DNA from: an uncultured Alphaproteobacteria bacterium
GTDB lineage: Bacteria > Pseudomonadota > Alphaproteobacteria > HIMB59
Assembly (NCBI GenBank): GCA_902515765.1
Contig: CABXVZ010000005.1
Coordinates: forward strand, 1 to 64,000
Reading direction: 5' to 3'
Length of the DNA stretch: 64,000 nt
Shown here in pieces: positions 24,895 through 34,235 of this stretch (positions are counted from its first letter, which is position 1; each line of letters starts with the position of its first letter). The notes under the pieces are model-generated. The model was not told the origin of the DNA, ran no database searches, and worked only from the letters and a program-made list of their open reading frames with translations. The position numbers were made by a program, and so were the translations under genes.

Positions 24895-25503
24895 TTATTT
24901 ATCCTTAAATAACCAAGGTTTTTGATTTTGTTTTTCATCTTCATAATTACTAATCTTGTCTTGGTAACCAAGAGTAATACCAATGTCATCGAGACCCTGA
25001 AGGAGTCTCTCTTTTCTAAATTCTTCAATTTCAAAATTGAAAGAGTGATTACCTGCCTTAATAGTTTGCTGGGGTAGGTCGATATGAAATTCTGTTTGGT
25101 TTGACGCTGCTGTCATTAACTGATCTAACTGCTCTGGGGTAACAACAATAGGCAAAATGCCATTTTGGAAACAATTATTGTAGAAGATATCTGCAAAACT
25201 TGTTGATACTACACACTTAATTCCAAAATCTTTAAGTGACCAGGGGGCATGCTCTCGACTTGATCCACATCCAAAGTTATCACCTGCAACAAGAATTTTA
25301 GATTGATCATAAGGAGATGTGTTTAAGACAAAATCTTTAATAAGTTTTCCATCATTATCATATCTCATTTCATAAAATAAACTGACACCCAACCCTGTTC
25401 TTTTAATTGTTTTTAAAAATTGTTTAGGAATGATCATGTCTGTATCAATGTTAACTATTGGCAAGGGTGCTGCAATACCTTTTAGATTATTAAACTTATC
25501 CAT
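24895..25503 (-). CDS. leuD: 3-isopropylmalate dehydratase small subunit
   Basis: Small subunit of isopropylmalate isomerase; it provides the swivelling substrate-recognition domain. I use the ATG at 25503 (202 residues, [15 protein letters not shown]), which lies one base after the leuC stop. A longer frame to 25560 would overlap leuC and add a non-conserved leader. Family signatures are [29 protein letters not shown] and [11 protein letters not shown]. Partners with LeuC in the same operon. Confidence 0.94.
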   Translation of the reverse strand: MDKFNNLKGIAAPLPIVNIDTDMIIPKQFLKTIKRTGLGVSLFYEMRYDNDGKLIKDFVLNTSPYDQSKILVAGDNFGCGSSREHAPWSLKDFGIKCVVSTSFADIFYNNCFQNGILPIVVTPEQLDQLMTAASNQTEFHIDLPQQTIKAGNHSFNFEIEEFRKERLLQGLDDIGITLGYQDKISNYEDEKQNQKPWLFKDK

Positions 25504-25504
25504 A

Positions 25505-26914
25505 TTAAATAAAGTCTCTGATATCTGAAATATTACCTTTAATAGCGGAGGCTGCTGCAAGCTCTGGGCTCATTAAATGAGTTCTTCCCCCTCGGCCTTG
25601 TCTACCTTCAAAATTTCTATTAGAAGTTGAGGCACATCGTTCACCAGGTTTTAATTGGTCAGGATTCATGCCAAGACACATAGAGCACCCAGCATCACGC
25701 CATTCAAAACCAGCATCAATAAAAATCTTACTCAGACCTTCCTCTTCAGCTTGCTTTTTAACTAAACCTGATCCGGGAACAATCATTCCGCTAATGTGAC
25801 TTGAAATTTTTTTATCTTTGACTATCAACGCTACATTTCTTAAATCTTCAATTCTTCCGTTGGTGCAAGACCCAATAAAAATTTTATCTAATTTTATATC
25901 AGTAATTTTAGTTCCTGATTTCAAACCCATATAGTCTAATGATCTTTGAATACTTTTTTGTTTATTTTCTGTCTTACCGCTAGATGGATCAGGAACAAAT
26001 CCACTAACAGCTACAACATCTTCAGGGCTTGTTCCCCAAGTCACCATTGGATCTATTTCATCACTATTAATGATAAGTTCATTATCGTAAAAAGCATCTT
26101 GATCGCTAGGCAAAGAGGACCAGTACTCGATCGCTTTTTCCCAGTGATCCTTTGATGGGGCGTAAGGCCTTCCTTTGATATAATCAAAGGTAATTTGATC
26201 TGGAGCTATTAATCCTGCTCTGGCTCCTGCTTCGATACTCATATTGCAAATTGTCATTCTGCTTTCCATTGATAGGGGTTTTAAAGATGTACCAGCATAT
26301 TCAATAACGTGGCCATTGCCTCCCGCAGTACCGATTTGTCCTATTATATAAAGTATTAAATCTTTTGAAGTTACACCGAATGGAAGTTTTCCATTTACTG
26401 CAATACGCATATTTTTGGCAGGTTTTTGAACGATTGTTTGAGTTGCCAAAACATGTTCAACTTCACTTGTTCCTATTCCAAAAGCCAAAGCACCAAAAGC
26501 CCCGTGAGTCGATGTATGACTGTCTCCACATACCATAGTCATTCCAGGTTGGGTTATTCCTTGCTCAGGGCCTATAATGTGAACAATACCTTGTCTTCTG
26601 TCAGATAGCTCAAAATATTCGATATTATGTTCTTTTGTATTTTTAGCTAATGTTTCAACCTGTATACGACTTTGTTCGTCTGAAATATTTTCTCTATTAA
26701 TAGTAGGAACGTTGTGATCAGCGGTAGCAAACGTGGCTTCAGGTCTTCTAACTTTTCTATTGGATAGATTTAGACCTTCAAAAGCTTGAGGGCTTGTTAC
26801 CTCATGCACAAGATGTCGATCAATATACAAAAGGCTTGTGCCATCATCTCGTTGGCCGACTAAATGATCAGACCAAATTTTATCAAAAAGTGTTTTTGGG
26901 CCGTTGTTGCTCAA
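25505..26914 (-). CDS. leuC: 3-isopropylmalate dehydratase large subunit
   Basis: Iron-sulfur subunit of isopropylmalate isomerase, an aconitase relative. The 469-residue protein has [12 protein letters not shown] at the start, [19 protein letters not shown], and the three cluster cysteines in [12 protein letters not shown] and [21 protein letters not shown] lies near the end. Length is standard. First gene of leuC-leuD-leuB-asd, 13 bp downstream of rplS in the same direction, so the leucine genes may be read together with the ribosomal operon. Confidence 0.96.
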   Translation of the reverse strand: MSNNGPKTLFDKIWSDHLVGQRDDGTSLLYIDRHLVHEVTSPQAFEGLNLSNRKVRRPEATFATADHNVPTINRENISDEQSRIQVETLAKNTKEHNIEYFELSDRRQGIVHIIGPEQGITQPGMTMVCGDSHTSTHGAFGALAFGIGTSEVEHVLATQTIVQKPAKNMRIAVNGKLPFGVTSKDLILYIIGQIGTAGGNGHVIEYAGTSLKPLSMESRMTICNMSIEAGARAGLIAPDQITFDYIKGRPYAPSKDHWEKAIEYWSSLPSDQDAFYDNELIINSDEIDPMVTWGTSPEDVVAVSGFVPDPSSGKTENKQKSIQRSLDYMGLKSGTKITDIKLDKIFIGSCTNGRIEDLRNVALIVKDKKISSHISGMIVPGSGLVKKQAEEEGLSKIFIDAGFEWRDAGCSMCLGMNPDQLKPGERCASTSNRNFEGRQGRGGRTHLMSPELAAASAIKGNISDIRDFI

Positions 26915-26927
26915 GATGAAATTTAAA

Positions 26928-27512
26928 TTAGGTTTTAGACTCAGCCTCTTCTGCTTTTTCTTCAGAAGGTACTTCTTCTTTTGATTCTTCTTGTGGAGCC
27001 GAGTCCTCGGTCTTAGTCTCTTCTACAACCTCTGTAGGTGCCTCTTCAGCAACAGGTGCATCTGAAGAAGATGTATCTTCAGCTTTTTCTGCTGGGGCTT
27101 CTACAACATCTTCAATTGAAGAAACATATTGCTCATCATCATACGCTCGACCGTCAGTTCTTTCAGAAATTCTAGCTTTTTTACCAGATAATTCTCTTAG
27201 GTAATAAAGTTTAGCTCTTCTGACATCTCCTACTTTAATTCTTTCAATTGACTCAATAACATTGCTGTAAAGAGGAAAAACTCTTTCTACACCTTCACCG
27301 CTAGATATTTTTCTAACAGAAAAAGATGAATTCAAACCATTATTCTTTTTTCCAATGCAAACGCCTTGAAAAGCCTGAACTCTTTCTTTGTTTCCTTCTT
27401 TAATCTTAACGTTAACTTTGACAGTGTCTCCTGGACCAAAATCTGTAACTTTTGATTTTTTTAAAATTTGTTGAATTTGTGATTGTTCGTAATTTTTAAT
27501 TATTTCATTCAT
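26928..27512 (-). CDS. rplS: 50S ribosomal protein L19 with acidic C-terminal tail
   Basis: L19 sits at the 30S/50S interface. Residues 1 to about 115 are a normal L19 ([64 protein letters not shown]). A tail of about 75 residues follows, made almost only of E, A, P, T, S, K and D. The ATG at 27512 is preferred because GGAG lies six bases before it; the upstream ATG at 27524 lacks that. It closes the rpsP-rimM-trmD-rplS operon in the usual order. Similar tails occur on S16 and, shorter, on L32 in this window. Confidence 0.95.
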   Translation of the reverse strand: MNEIIKNYEQSQIQQILKKSKVTDFGPGDTVKVNVKIKEGNKERVQAFQGVCIGKKNNGLNSSFSVRKISSGEGVERVFPLYSNVIESIERIKVGDVRRAKLYYLRELSGKKARISERTDGRAYDDEQYVSSIEDVVEAPAEKAEDTSSSDAPVAEEAPTEVVEETKTEDSAPQEESKEEVPSEEKAEEAESKT

Positions 27513-27562
27513 TGTATACTCCATCCAATATTTAAAATGTGGGTGGTATTAGAGCGGGTATT

Positions 27563-28288
27563 CTACTCATTTTTGTTTTTTTTTAAATACTTTTTAAATA
27601 AATCTGGTCTATTTTTTTGTGTATTTTCTAAGGAATTCTCTTTCTTCCAGTCCTCAATGTCAGCATGATGACCACTAGTAAGAGTTAGAGGGACTTCAAG
27701 AGACTTATTATTAGGAGCAATCCAAGGGTTTGGTCTCGTGAATTGATCGTGTTCTAAGAGGTCATTATGGAAAGATTCTTCTATATGTGTTTTTTCATTG
27801 CCTAGTACATTGGGTTGAAGTCTCATGAAAGACTCAATAAATAACTGAGATGCAATTTCTCCACCGTTTAAAATAACATCGCTTACAGAAATTTCTTCAA
27901 AACCATAATAATCTATAACTCTTTGGTCGATCCCCTCGTACCTTCCATTTAATATTATAAAATCAGTAACTTGGGTATTTTGAGTTAAATATTGTTGGGT
28001 AAGTTTTATACCTTTTGCAGAGAAACAAATCTTGGTAGATTTTTCTAAATAGTTTCTATCAAAATTTTCTTCAATAGCTTTAGAAATAATATCAGGTCTA
28101 AGAACCATTCCAGGGCCTCCACTAAATGGTTTGTCATCAACTGAGTTTGCAGACAAATCACTATATTCTCTAATATTAATAGTATTAATTTTAAATAATT
28201 TATTTTTAAAAGCTTTACCTAATAAGCCCACTTCTAACATACTAGAAAAACTCTCAGGAAATAGAGTTAGTAAATTAAATGTTGTCAT
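27563..28288 (-). CDS. trmD: tRNA (guanine-37-N1)-methyltransferase
   Basis: Methylates G37 next to the anticodon of tRNAs reading CNN codons, preventing frameshifts. A SPOUT-fold enzyme of 241 residues with FNLLTLFPESF, the conserved DDKPFSGGPGMVLRPD, LNGRYEGIDQRV and SVSDVILNGGE. GSHHAD-type TSGHHADIEDWKK lies near the end. It overlaps the rimM stop by one base, as in the classic rpsP-rimM-trmD-rplS operon. Confidence 0.96.
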   Translation of the reverse strand: MTTFNLLTLFPESFSSMLEVGLLGKAFKNKLFKINTINIREYSDLSANSVDDKPFSGGPGMVLRPDIISKAIEENFDRNYLEKSTKICFSAKGIKLTQQYLTQNTQVTDFIILNGRYEGIDQRVIDYYGFEEISVSDVILNGGEIASQLFIESFMRLQPNVLGNEKTHIEESFHNDLLEHDQFTRPNPWIAPNNKSLEVPLTLTSGHHADIEDWKKENSLENTQKNRPDLFKKYLKKNKNE

Positions 28289-28785
28289 TATGATTTTATA
28301 GTAATTTTTTTTTCAGAGATATTTACTGAAGGGAAATTTTGCTCTGTAAATCTAAAGAATTCATTTTTAGAACTTTTTAGAAAATAAATTTCCAATAAGT
28401 CTCCTGCTCCAAAATTTACAACTGACACTACTCTTCCCACTATTTCATTTTTATTATTGATAACATCAAGGTTTTCAAGGTCATGAAAGTAATATTCATT
28501 TTCTTTGGTAGGGTTTAGTTTTTCTTTTTGTAAGAAAATATTTTTGTTTACGTAAAATTCAACGTCTGTTCTATTATCAATGTTATTTATACTGATTATT
28601 GGACTTTTTTTATCAAAAGAGATAATCTTAATTTTAATGGTGCTTTCATCATCTAAATAGAATGAATCGAACTTATTAATATCTCTATCATCATTTAAAA
28701 AACAATGGAGTCTTAGCAGGCCTTTTGTTCCCTTAGGCCTGCCAATTTTACCAACCTGAATAAATTTACTTTTGGAGAGAGACAA
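28288..28785 (-). CDS. rimM: 16S rRNA processing protein RimM
   Basis: Assembly factor that binds S19 in the 30S head. The N-terminal RimM domain (FIQVGKIGRPKGTKGLLRL) is followed by a PRC-barrel region (EYYFHDLENLDVINNKNE). I chose the TTG at 28785, eight bases after the rpsP stop, giving 165 residues. The longer frame begins with another TTG at 28833 inside rpsP and adds a Lys/Arg-rich leader copied from the tail of that gene. No ATG is available, so the exact start is uncertain. Confidence 0.85.
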   Translation of the reverse strand: MSLSKSKFIQVGKIGRPKGTKGLLRLHCFLNDDRDINKFDSFYLDDESTIKIKIISFDKKSPIISINNIDNRTDVEFYVNKNIFLQKEKLNPTKENEYYFHDLENLDVINNKNEIVGRVVSVVNFGAGDLLEIYFLKSSKNEFFRFTEQNFPSVNISEKKITIKS

Positions 28786-28792
28786 CTTGTTT

Positions 28793-29398
28793 CTATTCTT
28801 TGGGTTTCTCTTCTTCAGTTTTTTCTTCCACAACCTCAGGTTCAGCAGGAGTCTCTTCAGTTGGAGCCGCGGTTTCTTCTGTGGCTACTTCTTCTGCGGG
28901 CGCAGGTGTTTCTTCAGCTGGTGCTTCCTTTGCTGGAACCTCAGGAGTTGCTTCCTCTTGATTAGATTGCTCTTCAGTTTCTACAGGGGTGTCCTCAGCT
29001 GGTTTTTCTGCTTCAGCTTTTGCTGCTTCTGCTGCAACTTTAGCATCTTCTTCGGCTTTTAAGGCTGCCTCTTCTTTGGTCTTTACTCTTTCTTGAGCTT
29101 TTTTCTTTGGTAAATGTTTTTTTGTTTTTTCAGTAACCTTTGGTGCTTCCATCATACCTAGATCAGAGAGAATACGTTGCATTCTCTCAGTAGGCTGTGC
29201 TCCCACTTTAAGCCAATGTTCAGCCCTTTCCTTACTAAGGACTACTCTTTCCTTGTGATCCTTTGGTACCATCGGATTAAAATTTCCAATTTTCTCGATA
29301 AAATTACCATCTCTTGGTGCTCTTTCATCGGCTACCACTATCCTGTAAAAAGGCCTCTTTTTAGAGCCTCCTCTTGCTAGTCTTATTTTTGTTGCCAT
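28793..29398 (-). CDS. rpsP: 30S ribosomal protein S16 with long Ala/Glu/Pro tail
   Basis: Residues 1 to about 85 are a canonical S16 ([53 protein letters not shown]). The family normally ends soon after. Here 110 more residues follow: first a Lys/Ala/Glu segment likely to form helix (about 95-135), then a repetitive E-A-P-T stretch with units like EETPAP and [12 protein letters not shown]. The tail should be disordered and strongly acidic. First gene of the rimM/trmD/rplS operon, downstream of ffh by 18 bp. Confidence 0.95.
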   Translation of the reverse strand: MATKIRLARGGSKKRPFYRIVVADERAPRDGNFIEKIGNFNPMVPKDHKERVVLSKERAEHWLKVGAQPTERMQRILSDLGMMEAPKVTEKTKKHLPKKKAQERVKTKEEAALKAEEDAKVAAEAAKAEAEKPAEDTPVETEEQSNQEEATPEVPAKEAPAEETPAPAEEVATEETAAPTEETPAEPEVVEEKTEEEKPKE

Positions 29399-29416
29399 GA
29401 TTTCTCCTTTCTTGTT

Positions 29417-30769
29417 TTATTCAATCGTTGGCATTTGGTTTCCACCTAATAAACCTTTTAATTTATTGGCAAAGCCTGGCTTTTGAGCTTGTTTCATAAG
29501 TTTTTTAGTTTGCTCAAATTGTTTTAGAAGTCTGTTGACCTCATGAACCTGTCGACCAGAACCAGTCGCTATTCTTCTTTTTCTAGAAGCTTTTAACAAA
29601 TCTGGTTCGATTCTCTCCTCTTTTGTCATGGAGCGAATAATTGCTATTTGATGATCTATAATTTTTTCATCAAAATCATTATTTGCCATCATATTTTTAA
29701 TTTTACTCACGCCCGGCATGTATGACATCATTCCAGACATACCTCCCATTTTTTTCATTTGTAAAAATTGTTTTAGCAAGTCGTTGATGCTAAATTTTCC
29801 ACTCATCATTTGAGATTGGAGATTTTCCATTTCTTTTTCATCAAAGTCTTTTTGAGCTTTTTCTACAAAAGAGACTACGTCTCCCATCCCCAAAATTCTT
29901 GAAGCAATACGATCAGGATGAAAGACCTCAAAATCCTCAATATTTTCTCCAGAACCAAAAAAGCGAATAGGAAGACCTGTTTGATATTTTGCAGAAAGTG
30001 CCACTCCCCCTCGAGGATCAGCGTCTAATCTAGTTAATATAAAACCAGATAAGGGTGCAGTATTATTAAATGCTTCTACAACACTAAGTGCCTGCTGACC
30101 CATCATAGAATCTAAAACTAATAAATTTTCTTGGGGTTCTGCTATTTGATAAATAGCCTTTAATTCTGAAAGGAGTTCTTCATCAGTACTAATACGACCA
30201 GAGGTATCTATAATTAAAATATCAGATAAAAGTTTCTGACTTTGATTAATTGCATTTTTAACAATCTCTTCAACACCACTACTTTCTGACTCAATAAATT
30301 GAATGTTATTATTTTTTGATAAAATGCGAAGTTGCTCTATCGCAGCAGGTCTTCTTAAGTCAGTTGAAACTAAAGATACAGTTTTATTGAGACTTTTTTG
30401 ACAATAATTTGCGAGCTTGGCAACTGAAGTTGTTTTACCCGCACCCTGTAATCCACACATTAAGAATACTGAGGGTTTATTTTTAAAGTTAAGTTCGCTA
30501 CTTTGAGTGCCTAGTATTTCAGTTAGCTCATCACTAACTATTTTAACAACCTGTTGACCTGGCTGAACATTTTCAATAACTTTTTGGCCTATGGCTTTCT
30601 CTTGGATATTTTTAATTAAATCTTTTGAAACCTTTAAGGATACATCCGCCTCTAGTAAGGCTACTCTAACCTCTCTTAAGGTGGTCTCAAGGTCTTTTTC
30701 AGTAATTGCACCTTTGTTAGAAAGGCTTTGAAAAATTCCTGTAATTTTATTTGTTATATTTTCTAGCAT
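29417..30769 (-). CDS. ffh: Signal recognition particle protein Ffh (SRP54)
   Basis: The GTPase of SRP that binds signal sequences and 4.5S RNA and docks on FtsY. A 450-residue protein with N-domain, then G-domain motifs GLQGAGKTTSVAKLA, STDLRRPAAIEQL, IDTSGR and TRLDADPRGG. The Met-rich M-domain follows (MMSGKFSINDLLKQFLQMKKMGGMSGMM), with SGRQVHEVNRLLKQF near the end for RNA binding. The receptor gene ftsY lies on the opposite side of dapF in this same window. A hairpin plus U-run lies just before its start codon. Confidence 0.96.
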   Translation of the reverse strand: MLENITNKITGIFQSLSNKGAITEKDLETTLREVRVALLEADVSLKVSKDLIKNIQEKAIGQKVIENVQPGQQVVKIVSDELTEILGTQSSELNFKNKPSVFLMCGLQGAGKTTSVAKLANYCQKSLNKTVSLVSTDLRRPAAIEQLRILSKNNNIQFIESESSGVEEIVKNAINQSQKLLSDILIIDTSGRISTDEELLSELKAIYQIAEPQENLLVLDSMMGQQALSVVEAFNNTAPLSGFILTRLDADPRGGVALSAKYQTGLPIRFFGSGENIEDFEVFHPDRIASRILGMGDVVSFVEKAQKDFDEKEMENLQSQMMSGKFSINDLLKQFLQMKKMGGMSGMMSYMPGVSKIKNMMANNDFDEKIIDHQIAIIRSMTKEERIEPDLLKASRKRRIATGSGRQVHEVNRLLKQFEQTKKLMKQAQKPGFANKLKGLLGGNQMPTIE

Positions 30770-30811
30770 TTTAAAAATAAAAAAAATCGGCGGATGATAC
30801 TCATCGGCCGA
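30770..30811 (-). terminator. Hairpin with U-run between ffh and dapF (attenuator-like leader of ffh)
   Basis: TCGGC-G-GATGA (30787-30797) pairs with TCATC-G-GCCGA (30801-30811) leaving one G-G mismatch and a three-base loop. Read towards ffh it is followed by TTTTTTTTATTTTT and then the ATG at 30769. It is therefore an intrinsic-terminator-like structure 17 nt before a start codon, between two divergent genes where no terminator is expected. Attenuation of ffh is an inference. Confidence 0.55.
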
Positions 30812-30860
30812 CTAAATTTTTCTTTATTAACAGAAGATTTTATATCACTATAGGCGCCTC

Positions 30861-31673
30861 ATGAAAATACCTTTTATTAAAGCTCATGGCGCTGGAAATG
30901 ACTTTATCATTATTGATAAAAATGTTGATATTATTAAAAAATCCAAAAAAATGATCAAAAAACTTTGTGATCGCCGATTTGGCATCGGATGCGATCAACT
31001 TATTCTTTTGAAGAAATATCCCTCATACCACCGAGTTTATTTTTACAATTCAGATGGTTCTCTAGGAAAAAATTGTGGAAATGGACTTAGGTGTGTTTAC
31101 AAGTATTTATCTGAAACAAAGAAATACAAAAAAGTCATTATTAAAAGTCATAACTTTAATCACCTTGGTACTAAAATTGGAAAAGATTACAAAATTAATG
31201 TCGGAGAAGTTTCTCTTGCTTGGAAAAAAATTCCGTTATCCAAAAAAATGGATACACAAAATATTTTTCTTAAAAGTATTAAAATACCTGGAGTTATAAA
31301 AATTATGTCTGCTAATATTGGCAATCCTCATTGTGTTGTTCTTGTTAAAAATATTGATTCTATTGATTTAGAAAGACTAGGTCCCAAGCTTGTAAAACAC
31401 TCTCTTTTTCCAAATCAAGCCAATATCACTTTTGTTGAAAAAATAAATTCCTGTTCTATTAAAGTTTTATTTTGGGAGCGAGGAGGTGGTCATACATTGG
31501 CTTGTGGTTCTGGCACTTGTGCCACTGCATTTGTTCTCCATCATAATAATTTAGTAGGGCCAAAAATAAGAATTAAAACTGAACAATCTTTTCTCGAAAC
31601 AGATATTCAAGATAAAATGGTCTACCTCAAAGGTCCTGCAGAAATTATTTATCAATCAGTTATTCAACTTTGA
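30861..31673 (+). CDS. dapF: Diaminopimelate epimerase
   Basis: Converts LL- to meso-diaminopimelate for peptidoglycan and lysine. The 270-residue enzyme has both catalytic cysteines: C72 in KNCGNGLRC and the second in ACGSGTCATA, together with GAGNDFIIID near the start and ANIGNPHCVVLV. It leads the rightward cluster dapF-mtaB-ftsY-yciB, a conserved alphaproteobacterial order. Its TGA overlaps the mtaB ATG. Confidence 0.95.
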   Translation: MKIPFIKAHGAGNDFIIIDKNVDIIKKSKKMIKKLCDRRFGIGCDQLILLKKYPSYHRVYFYNSDGSLGKNCGNGLRCVYKYLSETKKYKKVIIKSHNFNHLGTKIGKDYKINVGEVSLAWKKIPLSKKMDTQNIFLKSIKIPGVIKIMSANIGNPHCVVLVKNIDSIDLERLGPKLVKHSLFPNQANITFVEKINSCSIKVLFWERGGGHTLACGSGTCATAFVLHHNNLVGPKIRIKTEQSFLETDIQDKMVYLKGPAEIIYQSVIQL

Positions 31674-32878
31674 TGAACAAAGTAATTAATTTTGGGTGTC
31701 GCTTAAATAATTTTGAGGGAAAAAAGATTGAAGAATTACTTTCACAAAAAGATGAACGCATCATTGTTATAAATTCTTGTGCTGTCACTAATGAGACTGA
31801 GAGAAAAGTCAGGCAAACAATTAGAAAAATTAAAAAACAGAATCCTAACTCAAAATTAGTATTAACTGGATGTGCCGCTCAAATTTCTCCTTCAATTTAT
31901 AACCAAATGAAAGAAGTTGATCACCTAGTTGATAATATTAATAAATTAAAACCTGAAGCTTGGAATAATATTTTTGATGAAAATCCAGAAGACAACTTTA
32001 TCCAAGATATATTTGATGAAGTAAATGATGCCGCTCCCACTCTACAAGGAGAGAGTCATAAGGCTCGAGAAAGCCTTGTAATTCAGCAAGGATGTAATCA
32101 CCGCTGCACATTTTGTATAATACCCTTTGGGAGAGGTAACAATCGTAGTTTTGATCCAAAGTTCTTAATTAATGAGGTGAGAAGGATTGTGGATAAAGGA
32201 GTTAAGGAAATAGTTCTGACTGGAGTTGATATTTCGGACTATGGTAGTGACTTTGATAGTCATTATTGTATGAGCGAACTTATAATGGATATCTTGAATG
32301 AAACAAAATTAAAAAGAATTAGGCTTTCTTCTATTGATTGTGTGGAAATAGATAAACATTTTGATCAAGTCATTCAAGATCCTCGAGTTATGCCCCATTT
32401 ACATCTTAGCATTCAAGCAGGGGATAATATGATTTTAAAAAGAATGAAGAGAAGACACAATGCTGATGATGTTAGAAATTTTGTTCAGCACTGTAGAAGT
32501 TTGAGAAGAGATATAACATTTGGTGCAGACATTATTGCAGGTTTCCCCACTGAAACAGATGAAATGTTTTTTAATACTTATAAACTCTTACAAGAGTGTA
32601 AAATTTCCCACTTACATATTTTTCCTTTTTCTCCAAAAAAAAATACTCCTGCCGCTAGAATGCCTCAATTACAAAAATCAATTATAAAACAAAGAGCACA
32701 CAAATTAAGAAAGCTAGGAGAGGAACTATTAGATGAAGTAAAAAAAGAATTATATCTTCCTCGAAAGGTATTAATTGAAGAAGTAAATACAGGAGCGGTG
32801 GTGGGATATGATCAAAATTATATCAAACACCAAATACCTATGATTGGTTTGCCAATAGGAGAAATAGTAACGGCTTAA
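31673..32878 (+). CDS. mtaB: tRNA threonylcarbamoyladenosine (t6A37) methylthiotransferase MtaB
   Basis: A radical-SAM enzyme that adds a methylthio group to t6A37 of tRNAs reading ANN codons. The N-terminal domain has the three cluster cysteines (FGCRLN, NSCAV, TGCAA). The radical-SAM motif is QQGCNHRCTFCIIPFGRG. Start at 31673 gives 401 residues; the TTG one codon earlier is less likely. The C-terminal TRAM domain appears short. Its stop overlaps the ftsY ATG (TAATG). It fits with TsaD, which makes t6A, elsewhere in this window. Confidence 0.92.
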   Translation: MNKVINFGCRLNNFEGKKIEELLSQKDERIIVINSCAVTNETERKVRQTIRKIKKQNPNSKLVLTGCAAQISPSIYNQMKEVDHLVDNINKLKPEAWNNIFDENPEDNFIQDIFDEVNDAAPTLQGESHKARESLVIQQGCNHRCTFCIIPFGRGNNRSFDPKFLINEVRRIVDKGVKEIVLTGVDISDYGSDFDSHYCMSELIMDILNETKLKRIRLSSIDCVEIDKHFDQVIQDPRVMPHLHLSIQAGDNMILKRMKRRHNADDVRNFVQHCRSLRRDITFGADIIAGFPTETDEMFFNTYKLLQECKISHLHIFPFSPKKNTPAARMPQLQKSIIKQRAHKLRKLGEELLDEVKKELYLPRKVLIEEVNTGAVVGYDQNYIKHQIPMIGLPIGEIVTA

Positions 32879-33696
32879 TGTTTTTTTTAAAAAAAATATT
32901 TCAAAAAAAATTAAATATAGAAGAAGTAGAAGATTTACTTTTTGAAAGTGGTGTAGAGCCCAAATTTGCAGATATGATTATTACAAAAATTAAAGAAAGT
33001 GGATCTAAGGAAGATGATTTGAGGAGATTAATTAAATCAGAACTTCTATCCCAATTTGGAGAAAAACAATTTGGAAATTTTAAACCTAAAGCAAAAAGTT
33101 TAATGGTTGTAGCTGGGAATAATGGGTCAGGAAAAACTACTTTTATTGGAAAATTTATTCAATATTTTCAACAAAATGGGCTTCAGCCAGCAGTAATTGC
33201 TGCTGATACTTTTAGGGCTGCCGCTATGGAGCAGCTTGAACACTTTGCTAATCGATTTAATGTTCCCATTGTAAGAGGCGCCGATAAAGAAGATCCCTCT
33301 GCAGTTGTATATCGGGGTATAGATCAATTATTAGAAAATGATGTCATTATTGTTGACACCTCCGGTCGCCAGCACAACAATAAAAATTTAATGGGGGAGT
33401 TACAAAAAATATCAAATATTATTAATAAGAAATCAGATCAATTTGTAGATATCAAAAATCTTTTAACGATTGATGCTAATACAGGTCTAGCTTCAAAACA
33501 TATTATAAGTGGCTTTCAAGAATATTTACCCTTAGATGGCATTATTATAAATAAAGTAGATTCAAATTCAAAATATGGAGCTTTGCTTTCTATACTGAAT
33601 GATTTCAATATACCTATTATTTTTGAGGGGTACGGTGAAGACATGAATGATTTAAGAGAGTTTCATTTTGAAGAATATTTAGATAGACTCCTATAA
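32878..33696 (+). CDS. ftsY: Signal recognition particle receptor FtsY
   Basis: Membrane-associated GTPase partner of Ffh. The protein has only 272 residues: a short N-domain and the full G-domain with GNNGSGKTTFIGKF, AADTFRAAAMEQLE, VDTSGRQHNN and INKVDSNSKYG. The long acidic A-domain of enterobacterial FtsY is absent, as in many alphaproteobacteria with reduced genomes. Membrane contact would rely on the basic N-terminal helix (FLKKIFQKKL). It is coupled to mtaB by overlapping stop and start. Confidence 0.95.
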   Translation: MFFLKKIFQKKLNIEEVEDLLFESGVEPKFADMIITKIKESGSKEDDLRRLIKSELLSQFGEKQFGNFKPKAKSLMVVAGNNGSGKTTFIGKFIQYFQQNGLQPAVIAADTFRAAAMEQLEHFANRFNVPIVRGADKEDPSAVVYRGIDQLLENDVIIVDTSGRQHNNKNLMGELQKISNIINKKSDQFVDIKNLLTIDANTGLASKHIISGFQEYLPLDGIIINKVDSNSKYGALLSILNDFNIPIIFEGYGEDMNDLREFHFEEYLDRLL

Positions 33697-33698
33697 AT

Positions 33699-34235
33699 AT
33701 GAAACAGCTTTTTGAATTTTTTCCCTTAATTGTCTTTTTTGTAGTTTATTACAAGTCAGATAAAGATCTCTATTTAAGTATCACCGCTGTAATTATTGCC
33801 ACTCTGGTTTCTTTGGTGGCCCTGTATATTAAAGAAAGAAAAATTTCTACAATGATGCTCGTAAGCACGGTAATCTTAGTAGTTTTTGGTGGACTGAGTA
33901 TTTTTTTGAAAAATGATATTTTTTTTAAAATGAAGCCAACAATTATTAATGCACTATTTGCTATAATATTAATTGGAAGTACCTTCTTTAATAAACCTGT
34001 ACTGAAAATGCTGCTGAACTCGTCTATGAAATTAACAGATCAGGGTTGGTCGTTGATGAATAAACTCTGGTCAGGGTTTTTTATTTTTCTAGCTTTGCTC
34101 AATGAAATTGTTTGGAGAACTCAAACAACTGACGTTTGGGTAAATTTTAAAGTTTTTGGTATCATGGGGATTACTATTGTCTTTACTATTATTCAGATAC
34201 CTCTTTTAAAAAAACATTTTATAGATCTTGACTAA
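33699..34235 (+). CDS. yciB: Inner-membrane septation protein YciB/IspZ family
   Basis: A 178-residue protein with five to six membrane segments and the family start FEFFPLIVFFVVYY, then KPTIINALFAIILIGS and LMNKLWSGFFIFLALLNEIVWR. YciB proteins affect cell-envelope synthesis and septation. It follows ftsY by two bases and its end overlaps the convergent pgk gene by 17 bp. Confidence 0.9.
   Translation: MKQLFEFFPLIVFFVVYYKSDKDLYLSITAVIIATLVSLVALYIKERKISTMMLVSTVILVVFGGLSIFLKNDIFFKMKPTIINALFAIILIGSTFFNKPVLKMLLNSSMKLTDQGWSLMNKLWSGFFIFLALLNEIVWRTQTTDVWVNFKVFGIMGITIVFTIIQIPLLKKHFIDLD

Noticed and set aside
28772-29062. Cys/Phe-rich + strand frame across rimM and rpsP
   Set aside because: Antisense shadow of the Ala/Glu/Pro tail of S16.
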